64,000 nucleotides of DNA, from the NCBI GenBank assembly GCA_026706025.1, contig JAPOZO010000075.1:1-64000 (forward strand), written 5' to 3'. The position numbers were made by a program, and so were the translations under genes. Origin of the DNA: Candidatus Poribacteria bacterium (GTDB taxonomy: Bacteria > Poribacteria > WGA-4E > WGA-3G). Shown here piece after piece: positions 7,621 to 16,908 of the stretch; positions within the stretch are counted from its first letter, which is position 1; each line of letters begins with the position of its first letter. The notes under the pieces are model-generated. The model searched no databases. It saw nothing but the letters and a program-made list of their open reading frames with translations, and was not told where the DNA came from.

Positions 7621-8748
7621 CTACAAGATAGCGTCGCCAGTGTTTTTATCGAAAAAGTACATACGTTCTGGGACAAACGAGACATAGAGATGTTGCCCAA
7701 TCTCCGCTGCAAAGTTCGGGGCTGTGCATGCCTTGAGAATAGTATGCGCGCCTGCGGCATCCGTTCCGAGGGTCACCTCAACGATTGTTTCCGCGCCAAG
7801 CGGTTCGACACTATAGACTTCCGCTTGAAAAGCGTTCGGAATGGATTGATGACTCACAAGGACATCCTCAGCGTGCGCGCCAAAGACAGTGTCGCTGTTT
7901 GAGGTGTTGTCGTTCAGTGCTTTAGCAATCCGGGCATCTTGGATTGTCACAGAATTGTTATTTCCAGTGTCGTCTGCTAATTTCAAGTGAAGTTCGCCAT
8001 TGGTGCTGGTGATGTCGCATGGGATGCAATTCATGCTCGGATTACCGATGAAACCCGCGACAAATAGGTTGGCAGGGTGGTTATAGATGTCCGACGGGGT
8101 TCCAAGTTGCTGGATTCTACCCGCTTCAAGCACGGCGATTCTGTCCGCCATTGACATTGCTTCGATTTGGTCGTGTGTTACATAGAAAGTCGTCGTGCCG
8201 AGTTCACGTTGCCGCCAACGGATTTCGGCGCGCATTTCCGTGCGGAGTTTCGCATCCAGATTGGATATCGGCTCGTCCATGAGGAAGACTTGCGGACGAC
8301 GTACCATCGCCCGTCCGAGTCCGACGCGCTGTGTCTCACCACCGCTCAACTGGTTCGGCATACGCATGAGCAGGTGTTCGATATGGAGCATCTGCGCGAT
8401 ATCTCTGACACGCCGGTCGATTTCCTCGGTAGAGAGTTTTCTCGGATGTAATGGAAACGCCATATTCTCATAAACGCTCAGATGTGGATAGAGAATATGG
8501 GATTGAAAGACGAAGGCGACATCGCGTTCTGCTGGCGTTTTATCGTTAACACTGACATCGTCCAAATAAATTGTGCCTTCTTCGGGTTTGTCCAAGCCAG
8601 CGATGCAGCGGAGCGTTGTCGTTTTCCCAGCACCTGTTTGACCGAGAAGCACGAAGAATTCTTGGTCTTGGATATCGAGGGTGATGTCGTCGAGCGCAGT
8701 AAGGTCACCGAATCGTTTCGTGATGTTTTCGAGTTTTACTGTTGCCAT
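7621..8748 (-). CDS. MalK/UgpC-type ABC transporter ATP-binding protein
   Basis: A 375-residue ABC ATPase. Walker A is GQTGAGKT (36-43), the signature LSGGE (134-138), Walker B VFLMDEP ending at D158-E159, and the switch His H192 (YVTHDQ). Residues 235-370 form a TOBE-type regulatory domain, as in the carbohydrate-importer (CUT1) ATPases MalK and UgpC. Walker A has Q-T in place of the usual P-S. No permease or binding protein lies beside it. The only permease in the window (17208-19007) is of the iron type and unlikely to be its partner. CUT1 ATPases often serve several transporters. The gene stands alone on the minus strand behind a 730-base repeat-rich spacer. Confidence 0.9.
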   Translation of the reverse strand: MATVKLENITKRFGDLTALDDITLDIQDQEFFVLLGQTGAGKTTTLRCIAGLDKPEEGTIYLDDVSVNDKTPAERDVAFVFQSHILYPHLSVYENMAFPLHPRKLSTEEIDRRVRDIAQMLHIEHLLMRMPNQLSGGETQRVGLGRAMVRRPQVFLMDEPISNLDAKLRTEMRAEIRWRQRELGTTTFYVTHDQIEAMSMADRIAVLEAGRIQQLGTPSDIYNHPANLFVAGFIGNPSMNCIPCDITSTNGELHLKLADDTGNNNSVTIQDARIAKALNDNTSNSDTVFGAHAEDVLVSHQSIPNAFQAEVYSVEPLGAETIVEVTLGTDAAGAHTILKACTAPNFAAEIGQHLYVSFVPERMYFFDKNTGDAIL

Positions 8749-8780
8749 AAATATTCTATATTAACGCAAGTTGCCACTGG

Positions 8781-8857
8781 TCTATAGACATAGCACTCCT
8801 ACGGAGTGCTATCGCTTAAATACGCCGTTTCTATAGACATAACACCCCTACGGGGTG
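8781..8857 (+). repeat. Two hairpin-ended repeat units
   Basis: Unit 1 (8781-8810) and unit 2 (8830-8857) both start TCTATAGACATA. Each ends in a stem-loop with the same TAC loop: GCACTCC-TAC-GGAGTGC in unit 1 and CACCCC-TAC-GGGGTG in unit 2. One stem pair changes from T:A to C:G on both arms at once, so pairing is kept. Confidence 0.7.
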
Positions 8858-9116
8858 AAGAAAGTGTCCGAGAAATCGTGTTACAATGTTCAAAACCCGT
8901 TGGTAGCAACTTGGGTTATATTACTGTATTGTGGATATTGATTTAGTATAGCATGCATCGCGTTTAGCGGTCAACAAGAATTAGTTTTCAGTCCAGAGCG
9001 ATTCAGTTGTTCCGTTCTTCGGTCAGGTTTCTACCCCAGGCCCGGGAGGTGCGGTTTTGCGATGTACCATAGGGGTCAATTTAGCGATTATCCATGCCAG
9101 TCTCGGCAGAGTAAGT

Positions 9117-9318
9117 CTGAACTCTGATTGCTGTGATTTTTCTGATTTTTCTGATAAGATCTCTGATGGAAAATAAGATGCTGAGTGCGGCGTTGAAGTT
9201 TCTACAAAGACGGCGTTCCCGCAGAACTGCCGAGTCGTCAGGACTCGGTTTGCAGTTGATTGTGATAGGCACTCTTATCATGCAAATCAGAGCCATCAGA
9301 AAAATCACAGTTCAGAAC
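9117..9318. repeat. Imperfect inverted repeat with the 43-bp repeat, copy B
   Basis: The right arm (9276-9318) is copy B of the 43-bp repeat seen at 7574-7616. Its reverse complement, with the core CTGAACTGTGATTTTTCTGA, matches the left arm at 9117-9146 except for an insertion of about nine bases after CTGAACT. About 150 bases lie between the arms. It could be a small non-autonomous mobile element or its remnant; no target-site duplication was established. Confidence 0.5.
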
Positions 9319-9378
9319 GCAACAGTGGAAAGCGTTAGGAATGCAGATCGCATTTGGGTGTGTACACCGCAAAACCGA

Positions 9379-9423
9379 CCATCTCGGTTTGCGTGCCGAG
9401 GGTGTTTTTGCAGACCGAGATGG
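9379..9423. terminator. Terminator-like hairpin behind the giant surface protein gene
   Basis: A 10-bp perfect stem, CCATCTCGGT (9379-9388) with ACCGAGATGG (9414-9423), and a 25-base loop. On the plus strand it is followed by CTATTTTTCTT. On the minus strand, the direction of the gene ending at 9479, the following bases are TCGGTTTTGC, a weaker U-run. It may also belong to the local repeat family. Confidence 0.35.
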
Positions 9424-9478
9424 CTATTTTTCTTAAATTGACACTTATGGCTTCACTATAAATTGACACCTATGGGTC

Positions 9479-12400
9479 CTACTTGCGTATCAGCAGCTTG
9501 CGCGTCGCCGCGTAATCACCCGCCTTAAGCGTGTAGAAATACAGACCTGTCGCAACCTTCTCACCGAGTTCATTTCTGCCATCCCAATAGATCGCACGCG
9601 AACGGCTATGATACAAACCCGCAGCCTGATACCCCAGCTGCAACTCCCGCACCACAACACCGCGTATATCGTAGATCGTCAGTGTAACGTCAGCCGGTTT
9701 GGCGAGCTGATACGGGATCCACGTTTCAGGGTTGAATGGGTTGGGATAGTTCGTGAGCAAGAGGGTCTCATCCGGAATTACAGGCGTTGTTTGCACGGAT
9801 GGCGCAGCACCGACTACATCTGTGACATTGATAGTGACGGTAATTCTATTGCCGCCATGGTTCCCGTCATAGACGGTCACGGTTACTGTATAAGATGTCT
9901 TCGTTTCATAATCCAGTGGATCTTTGGTTTGGAGCTGTCCAGAGGTGTCGACAATGCTGAACGAATCCGCATCCGTGCCACCGAGTGTGTAGGTGAGCAC
10001 ATGAGTGGTATCCGCATCTGTCGCGCCTACCGCCGTGCCGATGTTTGTATTGGCTGCGGTATTCTCCGCGACGGAGCGAGTGGTGCTGGTGCCGTCTGTG
10101 AACACAGGTGGGTTGTTATTCAAATCAATATGATAAATCTGAACACTCGGATTTGCTGCCTTGAGGCGCACAAGGGGCCCATAATCCGAAATTGGATTTC
10201 TGTGGACATATAAATCCGTCAGCGAAGTCAAATTTTCAAGTTCGGATACATCGGTGATATTGTTTCCGAACAGCCTGAGGGATGTCAGCTGTGTGAGTTT
10301 GTCAAAGATACCCGCCGGCAACGAGGTTAGAGCATTGTTCCACAGCCTGAGCCCTGTCAGGGCAGTGTTTTTATCAAAGATACCCGCCGGCAACGCAGTT
10401 AGAGCGTTCTCGTTCAGGTAGAGATCTTCCAGGGCAGTGAGTCTGTCAAAGATACCCGCCGGCAACGAAGTTAGAGCGTTGTCGGCCAGAGAGAGACCTT
10501 CCAGCGCAGTGAGGTGGTCAAAGATACCCGCCGGCAACGAAGTTAGAGCGTTGTCGGCCAGGTCGAGCCATGTCAGCGCAGTGAGGTGGTCAAAGATGCC
10601 CGCCGGCAACGAAGTTAGAAGGTTGTCGTCCAGGTCGAGCGTTGTCAGGGCAGTGAGGTGGTCAAAGATACCCGCCGGCAACGAAGTTAGACGGTTCTCG
10701 TCCAACTGGAGCGTTGTCAGGGCAGTGAGGTGGTCAAGGATACCCGCCGGCAACGAAGTTAGAAGGTTGTCGGCCAGGTCGAGCGTTGTCAGGGCAGTGA
10801 GGTGGTCAAAGATACCCGCCGGCAACGAAGTTAGATCGTTGCCGCCCAGGTCGAGCTCTGTCATCTCAGTGAGTCCATCAAAATCACCGAGCATTAGAGA
10901 GACAATGCTCGCGCCTGGCGGATCAAGCGCAGTAATTGACGCAAGGTGTGCTTCCGTCACATCATCAACATTACTAACACTCGATATTGCCACGATAGCG
11001 TCTTGCACTTGTGTTGTGCGTTCAGCGACAGGTTTTAGAACAGTGACAGTGACAGTAATACTATCACGCTTACCCCTACCATCTGAAGCAATGATAGTTA
11101 CGCTATAGGATTGTCCATAGGTAAGGGATCCACTGGTTCGGAGTTGCCCCGAGGTGTTAACAACGGTAAACGATGTCGCATCTGTACCACTCAGACTGTA
11201 GGTGAGTGTATCATTACTGCTGAGATCTGTGGCAGAAACCGGATTACCGACGTTTCTACCGGTTGGCTTGCCCCCCAGTACAGAACGTGTGGTGCTCCTG
11301 CCCTCTGAAAAGAAAGGGGCATAGTTTTCCACCACAATCTTAACGGTAATACTATCACTCCCGCCCTTACCATCAGAAACGGTGATCGTTACCGTATAGG
11401 ATGTTTGCGTATCATAGGCAAGTAAGACCCTGGTTTGAAGCTGTCCAGAGGCACTGTCAATACGAAACGAAGCCGCATCTGTACCACTTAGACTGTAGGT
11501 GAGTGTATCATTCCTATTCACATCCGTGGCAGAGACCGGAGCGCCGATGTTTTTGCCGGCTCCCGTGTTCTCTACTACAGAACGTATGGTGCTGGTGCCC
11601 TCTGCAAAGACAGGTGCTCTATTGGGCGGTCTTTCGTAGACATCTGTAACGCTGATTGTGACGGTGATGCTGTCTGTCAAACTACCATCAGAAACAGAGA
11701 CAATAACCGTATAGGATCGTTTCCTCTCATAGTCAAGATGAGCATTGGTTTGGAGCTGCCCAGAAGTGCTGATAATACTGAACGATGCCGCATCTGGACC
11801 ACTCAGACTGTAGGTTAATTCATCGTTGTCCGGGTCTGTTGCCCCAACAGCACTGCCGATATTGATACCCGAACGCGTATTTTCAGCAATGGAACGTGTC
11901 GTGCTGCTGTCCTCTGTAAAGGCGGGCGCACGGTTTTCCTCCACATCTGTAACATCTATTGTGACGGTGATGGTATCTGTGATCTTGCCATCTGAGACGT
12001 GGATTGTAACCGAATAAGATGTTTCTGTTTCATAGTCAAGAGCCGCCTTTGTTTTAATCTGTCCCGTCTCGCTATCAATGTCAAATGTATCTGCATCTGC
12101 TGCATCAAGGCTATAGGTCAAAGTATCCCCGTCCACATCCGTCGCACTGTAAGGCGTACCGATGCTTTCACCCGCTGGTGTATTTTCTGCGACAGTGTGC
12201 GTTGTGAGACTCTCAACCGCAAATACGGGTGCTTCGTTGACATCAGAGACCTTGATCGTAACAGCAAGCGTATCCGTGAGCGTGCCATCGGAGACGGTGA
12301 GCCTGACGGAGTATGTCTTTTGCGTTTCAAAATCTAAAAGAGCCTTCGTTTTCAGCTGTCCCGTCTCACTATCAATGTCAAACGCATCGGCATCTGTCCC

Positions 12401-15400
12401 ATTATCAAGGCTATAGGTCAAGGTATCCGCGTCTACATCCGTCGCACTATAAGGCGTACCGATGCTCTCACCCGCTGGTGTATTTTCTGCGACAGTGTGC
12501 GTTGTGAGACTCTCAGTCGCAAATACGGGTGCCTCGTTGACATCAGAGACGTTGATCGTAACAGCAAGCGTCCCCGTGAGCTTGCCATCGGAGACGCTGA
12601 GCCTGACGGCATACGTCTTTTTCGTTTCAAAATCCAGTGCTGCCTTCGTTTTCAACTGCCCTGTCTCGCTATCGAGGTCAAACGCTGCAGCATCTGTCCC
12701 ATCATCAAGGCTATAGGTCAAGGTATCCGCGTCCACATCCGTCGCGCTGTAAGGGGGCCCGATGTTCTCACCCGTTGGTGTATTTTCTGCGACAGTGTGT
12801 GTTGTGAGACTCTCAGTCGCAAATACGGGTGCCTCGTTGACATCAGAGACGTTGATCGTAACAGCAAGCGTCCCCGTGAGCTTGCCATCGGAGACGCTGA
12901 GCCTGACGGCATACGTCTTTTTCGTTTCAAAATCCAGTGCTGCCTTCGTTTTCAACTGCCCTGTCTCGCTATCGAGGTCAAACGCTGCAGCATCTGTCCC
13001 ATCATCAAGGCTATAGGTCAAGGTATCCGCGTCCACATCCGTCGCGCTGTAAGGGGGCCCGATGTTCTCACCCGTTGGTGTATTTTCTGCGACAGTGTGT
13101 GTTGTGAGACTCTCAGTCGCAAATACGGGTGCCTCGTTGACATCAGAGACGTTGATCGTAACGTCAATCGTATCCGTGAGCGTGCCATCGGAAACGGTGA
13201 GCGTGAGGGAATACGTCTTTTTCGTTTCAAAGTCCAGCGATGCCTTCGTTTTGATCTGTCCGGTCTTGCTATTGAGGTCAAACGCTGCAGCACCTGCTCC
13301 ATCAAGGCTATAGGTCAAGGTAGTGCCTGTATTCACATCGGTTGCTATCACAGGGAGACCAACGTTAGTGCCGATAGCCACATTTTCAGCGATTGCGCGG
13401 AGGGTGTTCGCACCCTCCGTGAAGACCGGTGGTACGTTGATCTGTTCGATAACTTCCAAGGGGTGTGTTGTGGATTTGACAAGCACGTACCCGTTATGTG
13501 TCGCGGGATGCATCGGCAGTGGCGTTTCAATCTCCACGGTGACAGCATGGATCGTATTAGGCGTGCGCGTCAGCGTCAGCGTTCTACTTTCCACACTGCC
13601 TTTCGGAATGATGATCGCCGTCGCGCCATCTACCGAAGTGCCATTGGCAACCTTGATCGGTAGCATTATTTCAAAGGGCGCGCCACTCGGCACAACTGCC
13701 TTGAACCGGTTCGTTCCAACCTTTTCGAGTGCCACGACCAACGGCAATTGTGAAGCCGCGTCCGGGTTCCAACGCAGATCCAATTGCTGGAGCTCCGTCA
13801 AACCCTCAAAGATACCGGCTGGCAGTGAAGTCAGATTGTTATGAGATAACAGGAGACTCTGAAGATAGGGTGTTCCATCAAAGAGACCACTCGGTAAATC
13901 TGTGAGTGCATTCTGCTGCAAGTTAATCGCATATAGAGCCGAAAGTCCCTCAAACACATCGGCAGAGAGCGCAGGCAAGTCATTACGCTGTAGATAAAGA
14001 TGTGTCAGTGATGTTAAATTGCGAAAAATACCACTCGGTAGCGTTGTCAATTGGTTAGCATTTAGGGAGAGTTCTGTCAGAGAAACGAGGTCGTCAAAGA
14101 TACCGCTCGGCAGGCGGGTGAGATCGTTGCCATCAAGAGAAAGCCTTCTCAGCGATAGCATGCCATCGAAATCCCCTGCCTGCAAGGCTGTGATCGCAGC
14201 ATTTGATAGATTTAGGCTTGTGATTGCAGCGAGATCAATCTCTGTCACTGTGCTACAGTCCTCTACGCCGACAGCTGCCGCAATCGCCGCGGCGACCTGT
14301 TCGGTGCGGTGGCAGACAGTCGATTGTGCGAGCGTATACCCATAATGATAAGCAGGCAATCCGGGGAACCGAAGGAATGCCACTTTTGGCGTTTCGGTGC
14401 CCGTGCCGACGACTGTAAAGGGCACGCTTTCCATGCTGCCTTGCGGGATCACAACACGCCTCGCACCGCTTGCTATATCAATCGGCAGCACGATATTAAA
14501 CGGCGCGCCTGTGGGCATCACCGCCTTAAACGCACCACCACCGACACTTTGCAGAGACACAATTAGCGGTAATGGGTCAAGGACATTGCCCCCCAGTCTG
14601 AGCGATGTCAGTGCTGGCAATCCGGTAAAAATACCTGTCGGCAGGCTGCTGAGGTGGTTGCCATACAGATTCAGGTTGCGTAGGGCAGTCATACCCGAGA
14701 AATCACCCGGTTTCAGGGATGAAATACCGCTATTTCTCAGGTTAAGGGTTCTGATCGCAGCAACATCTGCTTCGGTAACACTGGCGGCATCTGTCGCGTT
14801 GGGAACAGCAGCAACAATCGCATCCCGCACCTCTGGCGTGCGTTCTATTACCGGGAGAAACCCCGCACTCCTGAGAGTATCGTTGACATCCATCACACTG
14901 ACAATCACCGTGATCGTATCCGAGAGTTCTTCATCTTCAACGGTGATGGTCAGCGTGTAGAGCCGTTGGGTTTCATAGTCAAGCTGTGCTTTCGTTTTCA
15001 GTTGTCCGGTGGCAGTGTCAATCGCAAACGCATCCGCATGAACGCCGCCGAGGGTATACCTTAAAAAGTCATCAGTCGCATCGGTTGCCAACACAGGAGG
15101 CCCGATATTCAGCCCGACAGCGGTATTCTCAAAAACGACACGCGTGGTGCTGTCGCCTTCATAGAAAGACGGTGCCGTGTTTACAACTTCGTCTATGTCG
15201 GTGACGGTGATTGTCACCGTGATGGTGTCTGTGAGACTCCCATCAGAGACGGTGATTGTCACCCTATAGGCGTTTTGGGTCTCATAGTCAAGGGATGCTT
15301 TTGTTTTCAGTTGTCCGGTGGCAGTGTCCATGGCAAACGCGCTCGCATCCGCGCCACTCAGTGTGTACGTCAATGGGTCGTTTTCAGCATCTCTTGCGCG

Positions 15401-16177
15401 GATCGCCGCACCGATGTTTGTCGATGCAGCGGTATTTTCCGCGACAGGACGCGTAGTGCTTGTCCCATCTATGAACACAGGTGCCGTATTGATTCCCGCG
15501 ATGACCGATAACGGAGCAGTATCAGCCGTGACAAGCGTATAGCCGTAATGCTCACTCGGCAGCCGCGGCAACGTCTCAATATCCACGGTCACTCCACCGG
15601 TGGTGCCAGGCGGGCGTGTGACAGTGAGTGTTTCACTTTCCAGACGACCCTGCGGAATAGTGACTGTCGTGGCACCCCCTGTGATGCTGCCGTTTGTAAC
15701 GGCAATGGACAGCACATAATCAAAAGTCGCACCTATGGGGGCAACTGCCTTGAATTGCCCTTCAGCCATTTTTTCTAACGCAACAGGCATCGGCAGTGGG
15801 TCAATCGCATTGCCACCGAGACGGATCGTTCGCAACGCTGTCAATCCCTCAAAGATACCATCAGGGAGGCGACGGAGTTGATTGCCATACAGATTCAGAT
15901 CGCTCAGTGCGGTCAGTCCATCAAAATCATCTGCTTTCAGGGTTGCGATATTTTTCCCTTTCAGGTTAAGGGTCGTAATCGCTGCGAGATGTGCTTCGGT
16001 CACGTCGGCAGCAGCGTCAATATCCGGCACCGTCGCAACAATAGCATCCCGCACCTGCGGCGTGCGTCCACTCACAGGCGTAACAACCGCATCACCTTGG
16101 AGATATGTTCCAAAAAACATTAAAAGTATGAAAAAAATTGCTAAAGTCCATTTACGGTTTTCAATCAACAGTTTCAT
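9479..16177 (-). CDS. Giant LRR/cadherin-repeat surface protein
   Basis: A 2232-residue exported protein. The start at 16177 is set by GGAGG five bases before that ATG; frames reaching 16213 add 12 residues ahead of the signal peptide (MKLLIENRKWTLAIFFILLMF...). Modules in order: LRR block, a beta-sandwich segment, two cadherin repeats, LRR block, sandwich, long LRR block, sandwich, eight cadherin repeats, a long LRR block of about 12 repeats (LTSLPAGIFDHLTALTTLDL type), one last cadherin repeat, and a C-terminal FlgD/Ig-like module starting NYPNPFNPETWIPYQLA and ending KLLIRK. I count 11 cadherin-type repeats (APVF...VAEN...TGQLKTKA.LDYET...SVSDG...T.NVTDV). Cadherin and LRR modules usually mediate calcium-dependent adhesion or ligand binding. 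The C-terminal module resembles type A sorting domains and recurs at 55518 and 60522. The opposite strand shows long mirror frames that are shadows. Confidence 0.92.
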   Translation of the reverse strand: MKLLIENRKWTLAIFFILLMFFGTYLQGDAVVTPVSGRTPQVRDAIVATVPDIDAAADVTEAHLAAITTLNLKGKNIATLKADDFDGLTALSDLNLYGNQLRRLPDGIFEGLTALRTIRLGGNAIDPLPMPVALEKMAEGQFKAVAPIGATFDYVLSIAVTNGSITGGATTVTIPQGRLESETLTVTRPPGTTGGVTVDIETLPRLPSEHYGYTLVTADTAPLSVIAGINTAPVFIDGTSTTRPVAENTAASTNIGAAIRARDAENDPLTYTLSGADASAFAMDTATGQLKTKASLDYETQNAYRVTITVSDGSLTDTITVTITVTDIDEVVNTAPSFYEGDSTTRVVFENTAVGLNIGPPVLATDATDDFLRYTLGGVHADAFAIDTATGQLKTKAQLDYETQRLYTLTITVEDEELSDTITVIVSVMDVNDTLRSAGFLPVIERTPEVRDAIVAAVPNATDAASVTEADVAAIRTLNLRNSGISSLKPGDFSGMTALRNLNLYGNHLSSLPTGIFTGLPALTSLRLGGNVLDPLPLIVSLQSVGGGAFKAVMPTGAPFNIVLPIDIASGARRVVIPQGSMESVPFTVVGTGTETPKVAFLRFPGLPAYHYGYTLAQSTVCHRTEQVAAAIAAAVGVEDCSTVTEIDLAAITSLNLSNAAITALQAGDFDGMLSLRRLSLDGNDLTRLPSGIFDDLVSLTELSLNANQLTTLPSGIFRNLTSLTHLYLQRNDLPALSADVFEGLSALYAINLQQNALTDLPSGLFDGTPYLQSLLLSHNNLTSLPAGIFEGLTELQQLDLRWNPDAASQLPLVVALEKVGTNRFKAVVPSGAPFEIMLPIKVANGTSVDGATAIIIPKGSVESRTLTLTRTPNTIHAVTVEIETPLPMHPATHNGYVLVKSTTHPLEVIEQINVPPVFTEGANTLRAIAENVAIGTNVGLPVIATDVNTGTTLTYSLDGAGAAAFDLNSKTGQIKTKASLDFETKKTYSLTLTVSDGTLTDTIDVTINVSDVNEAPVFATESLTTHTVAENTPTGENIGPPYSATDVDADTLTYSLDDGTDAAAFDLDSETGQLKTKAALDFETKKTYAVRLSVSDGKLTGTLAVTINVSDVNEAPVFATESLTTHTVAENTPTGENIGPPYSATDVDADTLTYSLDDGTDAAAFDLDSETGQLKTKAALDFETKKTYAVRLSVSDGKLTGTLAVTINVSDVNEAPVFATESLTTHTVAENTPAGESIGTPYSATDVDADTLTYSLDNGTDADAFDIDSETGQLKTKALLDFETQKTYSVRLTVSDGTLTDTLAVTIKVSDVNEAPVFAVESLTTHTVAENTPAGESIGTPYSATDVDGDTLTYSLDAADADTFDIDSETGQIKTKAALDYETETSYSVTIHVSDGKITDTITVTIDVTDVEENRAPAFTEDSSTTRSIAENTRSGINIGSAVGATDPDNDELTYSLSGPDAASFSIISTSGQLQTNAHLDYERKRSYTVIVSVSDGSLTDSITVTISVTDVYERPPNRAPVFAEGTSTIRSVVENTGAGKNIGAPVSATDVNRNDTLTYSLSGTDAASFRIDSASGQLQTRVLLAYDTQTSYTVTITVSDGKGGSDSITVKIVVENYAPFFSEGRSTTRSVLGGKPTGRNVGNPVSATDLSSNDTLTYSLSGTDATSFTVVNTSGQLRTSGSLTYGQSYSVTIIASDGRGKRDSITVTVTVLKPVAERTTQVQDAIVAISSVSNVDDVTEAHLASITALDPPGASIVSLMLGDFDGLTEMTELDLGGNDLTSLPAGIFDHLTALTTLDLADNLLTSLPAGILDHLTALTTLQLDENRLTSLPAGIFDHLTALTTLDLDDNLLTSLPAGIFDHLTALTWLDLADNALTSLPAGIFDHLTALEGLSLADNALTSLPAGIFDRLTALEDLYLNENALTALPAGIFDKNTALTGLRLWNNALTSLPAGIFDKLTQLTSLRLFGNNITDVSELENLTSLTDLYVHRNPISDYGPLVRLKAANPSVQIYHIDLNNNPPVFTDGTSTTRSVAENTAANTNIGTAVGATDADTTHVLTYTLGGTDADSFSIVDTSGQLQTKDPLDYETKTSYTVTVTVYDGNHGGNRITVTINVTDVVGAAPSVQTTPVIPDETLLLTNYPNPFNPETWIPYQLAKPADVTLTIYDIRGVVVRELQLGYQAAGLYHSRSRAIYWDGRNELGEKVATGLYFYTLKAGDYAATRKLLIRK
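12481..13080 (-). repeat. Near-perfect 300-bp tandem repeat inside the surface protein gene
   Basis: 12481-12780 and 12781-13080 differ at one position by my line-by-line reading (c versus t at the twentieth base). Each encodes one 100-residue cadherin repeat. Flanking units (12181-12480 and 13081-13380) are clearly related but diverged. This points to a very recent tandem duplication or gene conversion. Confidence 0.9.
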
Positions 16178-16233
16178 AAACGCCTCCATTTTCTTTTTTA
16201 TAGTAAAGCCCATAATTATTTCGACGCGCTATT

Positions 16234-16268
16234 GATCGTAGGGGCTGGGTTACCCAGCCCTTACGATC
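16234..16268. repeat. 35-bp inverted repeat
   Basis: The 17-base arms GATCGTAGGGGCTGGGT and ACCCAGCCCTTACGATC pair at 16 of 17 positions around a single central base. It sits just upstream of the surface-protein start codon. It could form a cruciform or an RNA hairpin, or be a dispersed repeat unit. There is no U-run, so it is not called a terminator. Confidence 0.75.
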
Positions 16269-16707
16269 AGGCAATGTGGGTTGCTATCGTGGTGTGTCAA
16301 TTTATTTTCGTGCTTTAGCGCATCGCTAATCGGCTCTTGTTTTTGTAGCCGTCGGATGTGACAATAAAAAAAGCCCGCGACAAAACGCTCCGTGCAAAAC
16401 GGAACGCGCGCAGGCATGACAAAGGATAGAACGACCGTGAAGGTTATACTATCTTGTGAAGTATTGTGCTTATTAAATGTTAAGCGGGGGGGGGGGTGTT
16501 ATCCTTAAAGACAGGACTGTTAACTGTGAGTTAATAACACACGAAATCAACGAACGGACAGAGAAACGGCGCGCAGTATGAACGCTTACACCATAGACCC
16601 TATCTCCGCGTAAAATCGGTGTAGTGATGTTGATATTGGTGTGTTCGTTTTGCATAGTGGTACTTCAATCGGTAGAAATTAAGACTTACACGACTTGTGC
16701 TAATTGT

Positions 16708-16767
16708 TAATAATATACGAGATTAATTAATAATATACGAGATTAATTAATAATATACGAGATTAAT
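16708..16767. repeat. Three perfect 20-bp tandem repeats
   Basis: Three head-to-tail identical units (16708-16727, 16728-16747, 16748-16767), each TAATAATATACGAGATTAAT. They are AT-rich and iteron-like. No replication gene is nearby, so an origin is not proposed; a regulator-binding array or simple slippage is more likely. Confidence 0.9.
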
Positions 16768-16908
16768 TATACTCCCTGAAAAAGGTTTCGTCAAATTAAA
16801 ATTTCAAAATTTTTTACTATTACGTTCTCAAAGGTTGAAAGGATTTTCTTTGGTGTTTCATCTGTCACAGAACTGATTTCCGAAAAATAACGGTAACTGG
16901 GAATTTGC

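Larger units (their letters stand above)
8749..9478. other. Repeat-rich spacer
   Basis: No convincing gene. Overlapping frames on both strands near 9081-9441 lack family features and run through repeats. It contains a pair of related hairpin units (8781-8857), a copy of the 43-bp repeat (9276-9318) with an inverted partner at 9117-9146, three copies of the 17-mer TAAATTGACACYTATGG (9067-9083 reversed, 9434-9450, 9459-9475) and a hairpin at 9379-9423. Confidence 0.6.

Noticed and set aside
9133-9441. 102-codon plus-strand frame in the 8.7-9.5 kb spacer
   Set aside because: It overlaps repeat copies and a terminator-like hairpin, and an equally poor frame lies on the other strand.
10437-11108. 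223-codon plus-strand frame with SKIPAGNEVR repeats
   Set aside because: It is the mirror of the LRR block of the surface protein, which has a signal peptide and recognisable modules.
12497-13663. 388-codon plus-strand frame with repeated CLVDIRDVDRNSKR-like units
   Set aside because: It is the complement of the 300-bp cadherin repeats; the periodicity comes from the real gene on the minus strand.
16473-16655. 60-codon minus-strand frame
   Set aside because: It contains the 11-G run and encodes a low-complexity protein with no ribosome binding site.
16708-16767. Replication origin iterons or a CRISPR array
   Set aside because: The repeats are contiguous without spacers, there are only three units, and no replication or cas gene is near.
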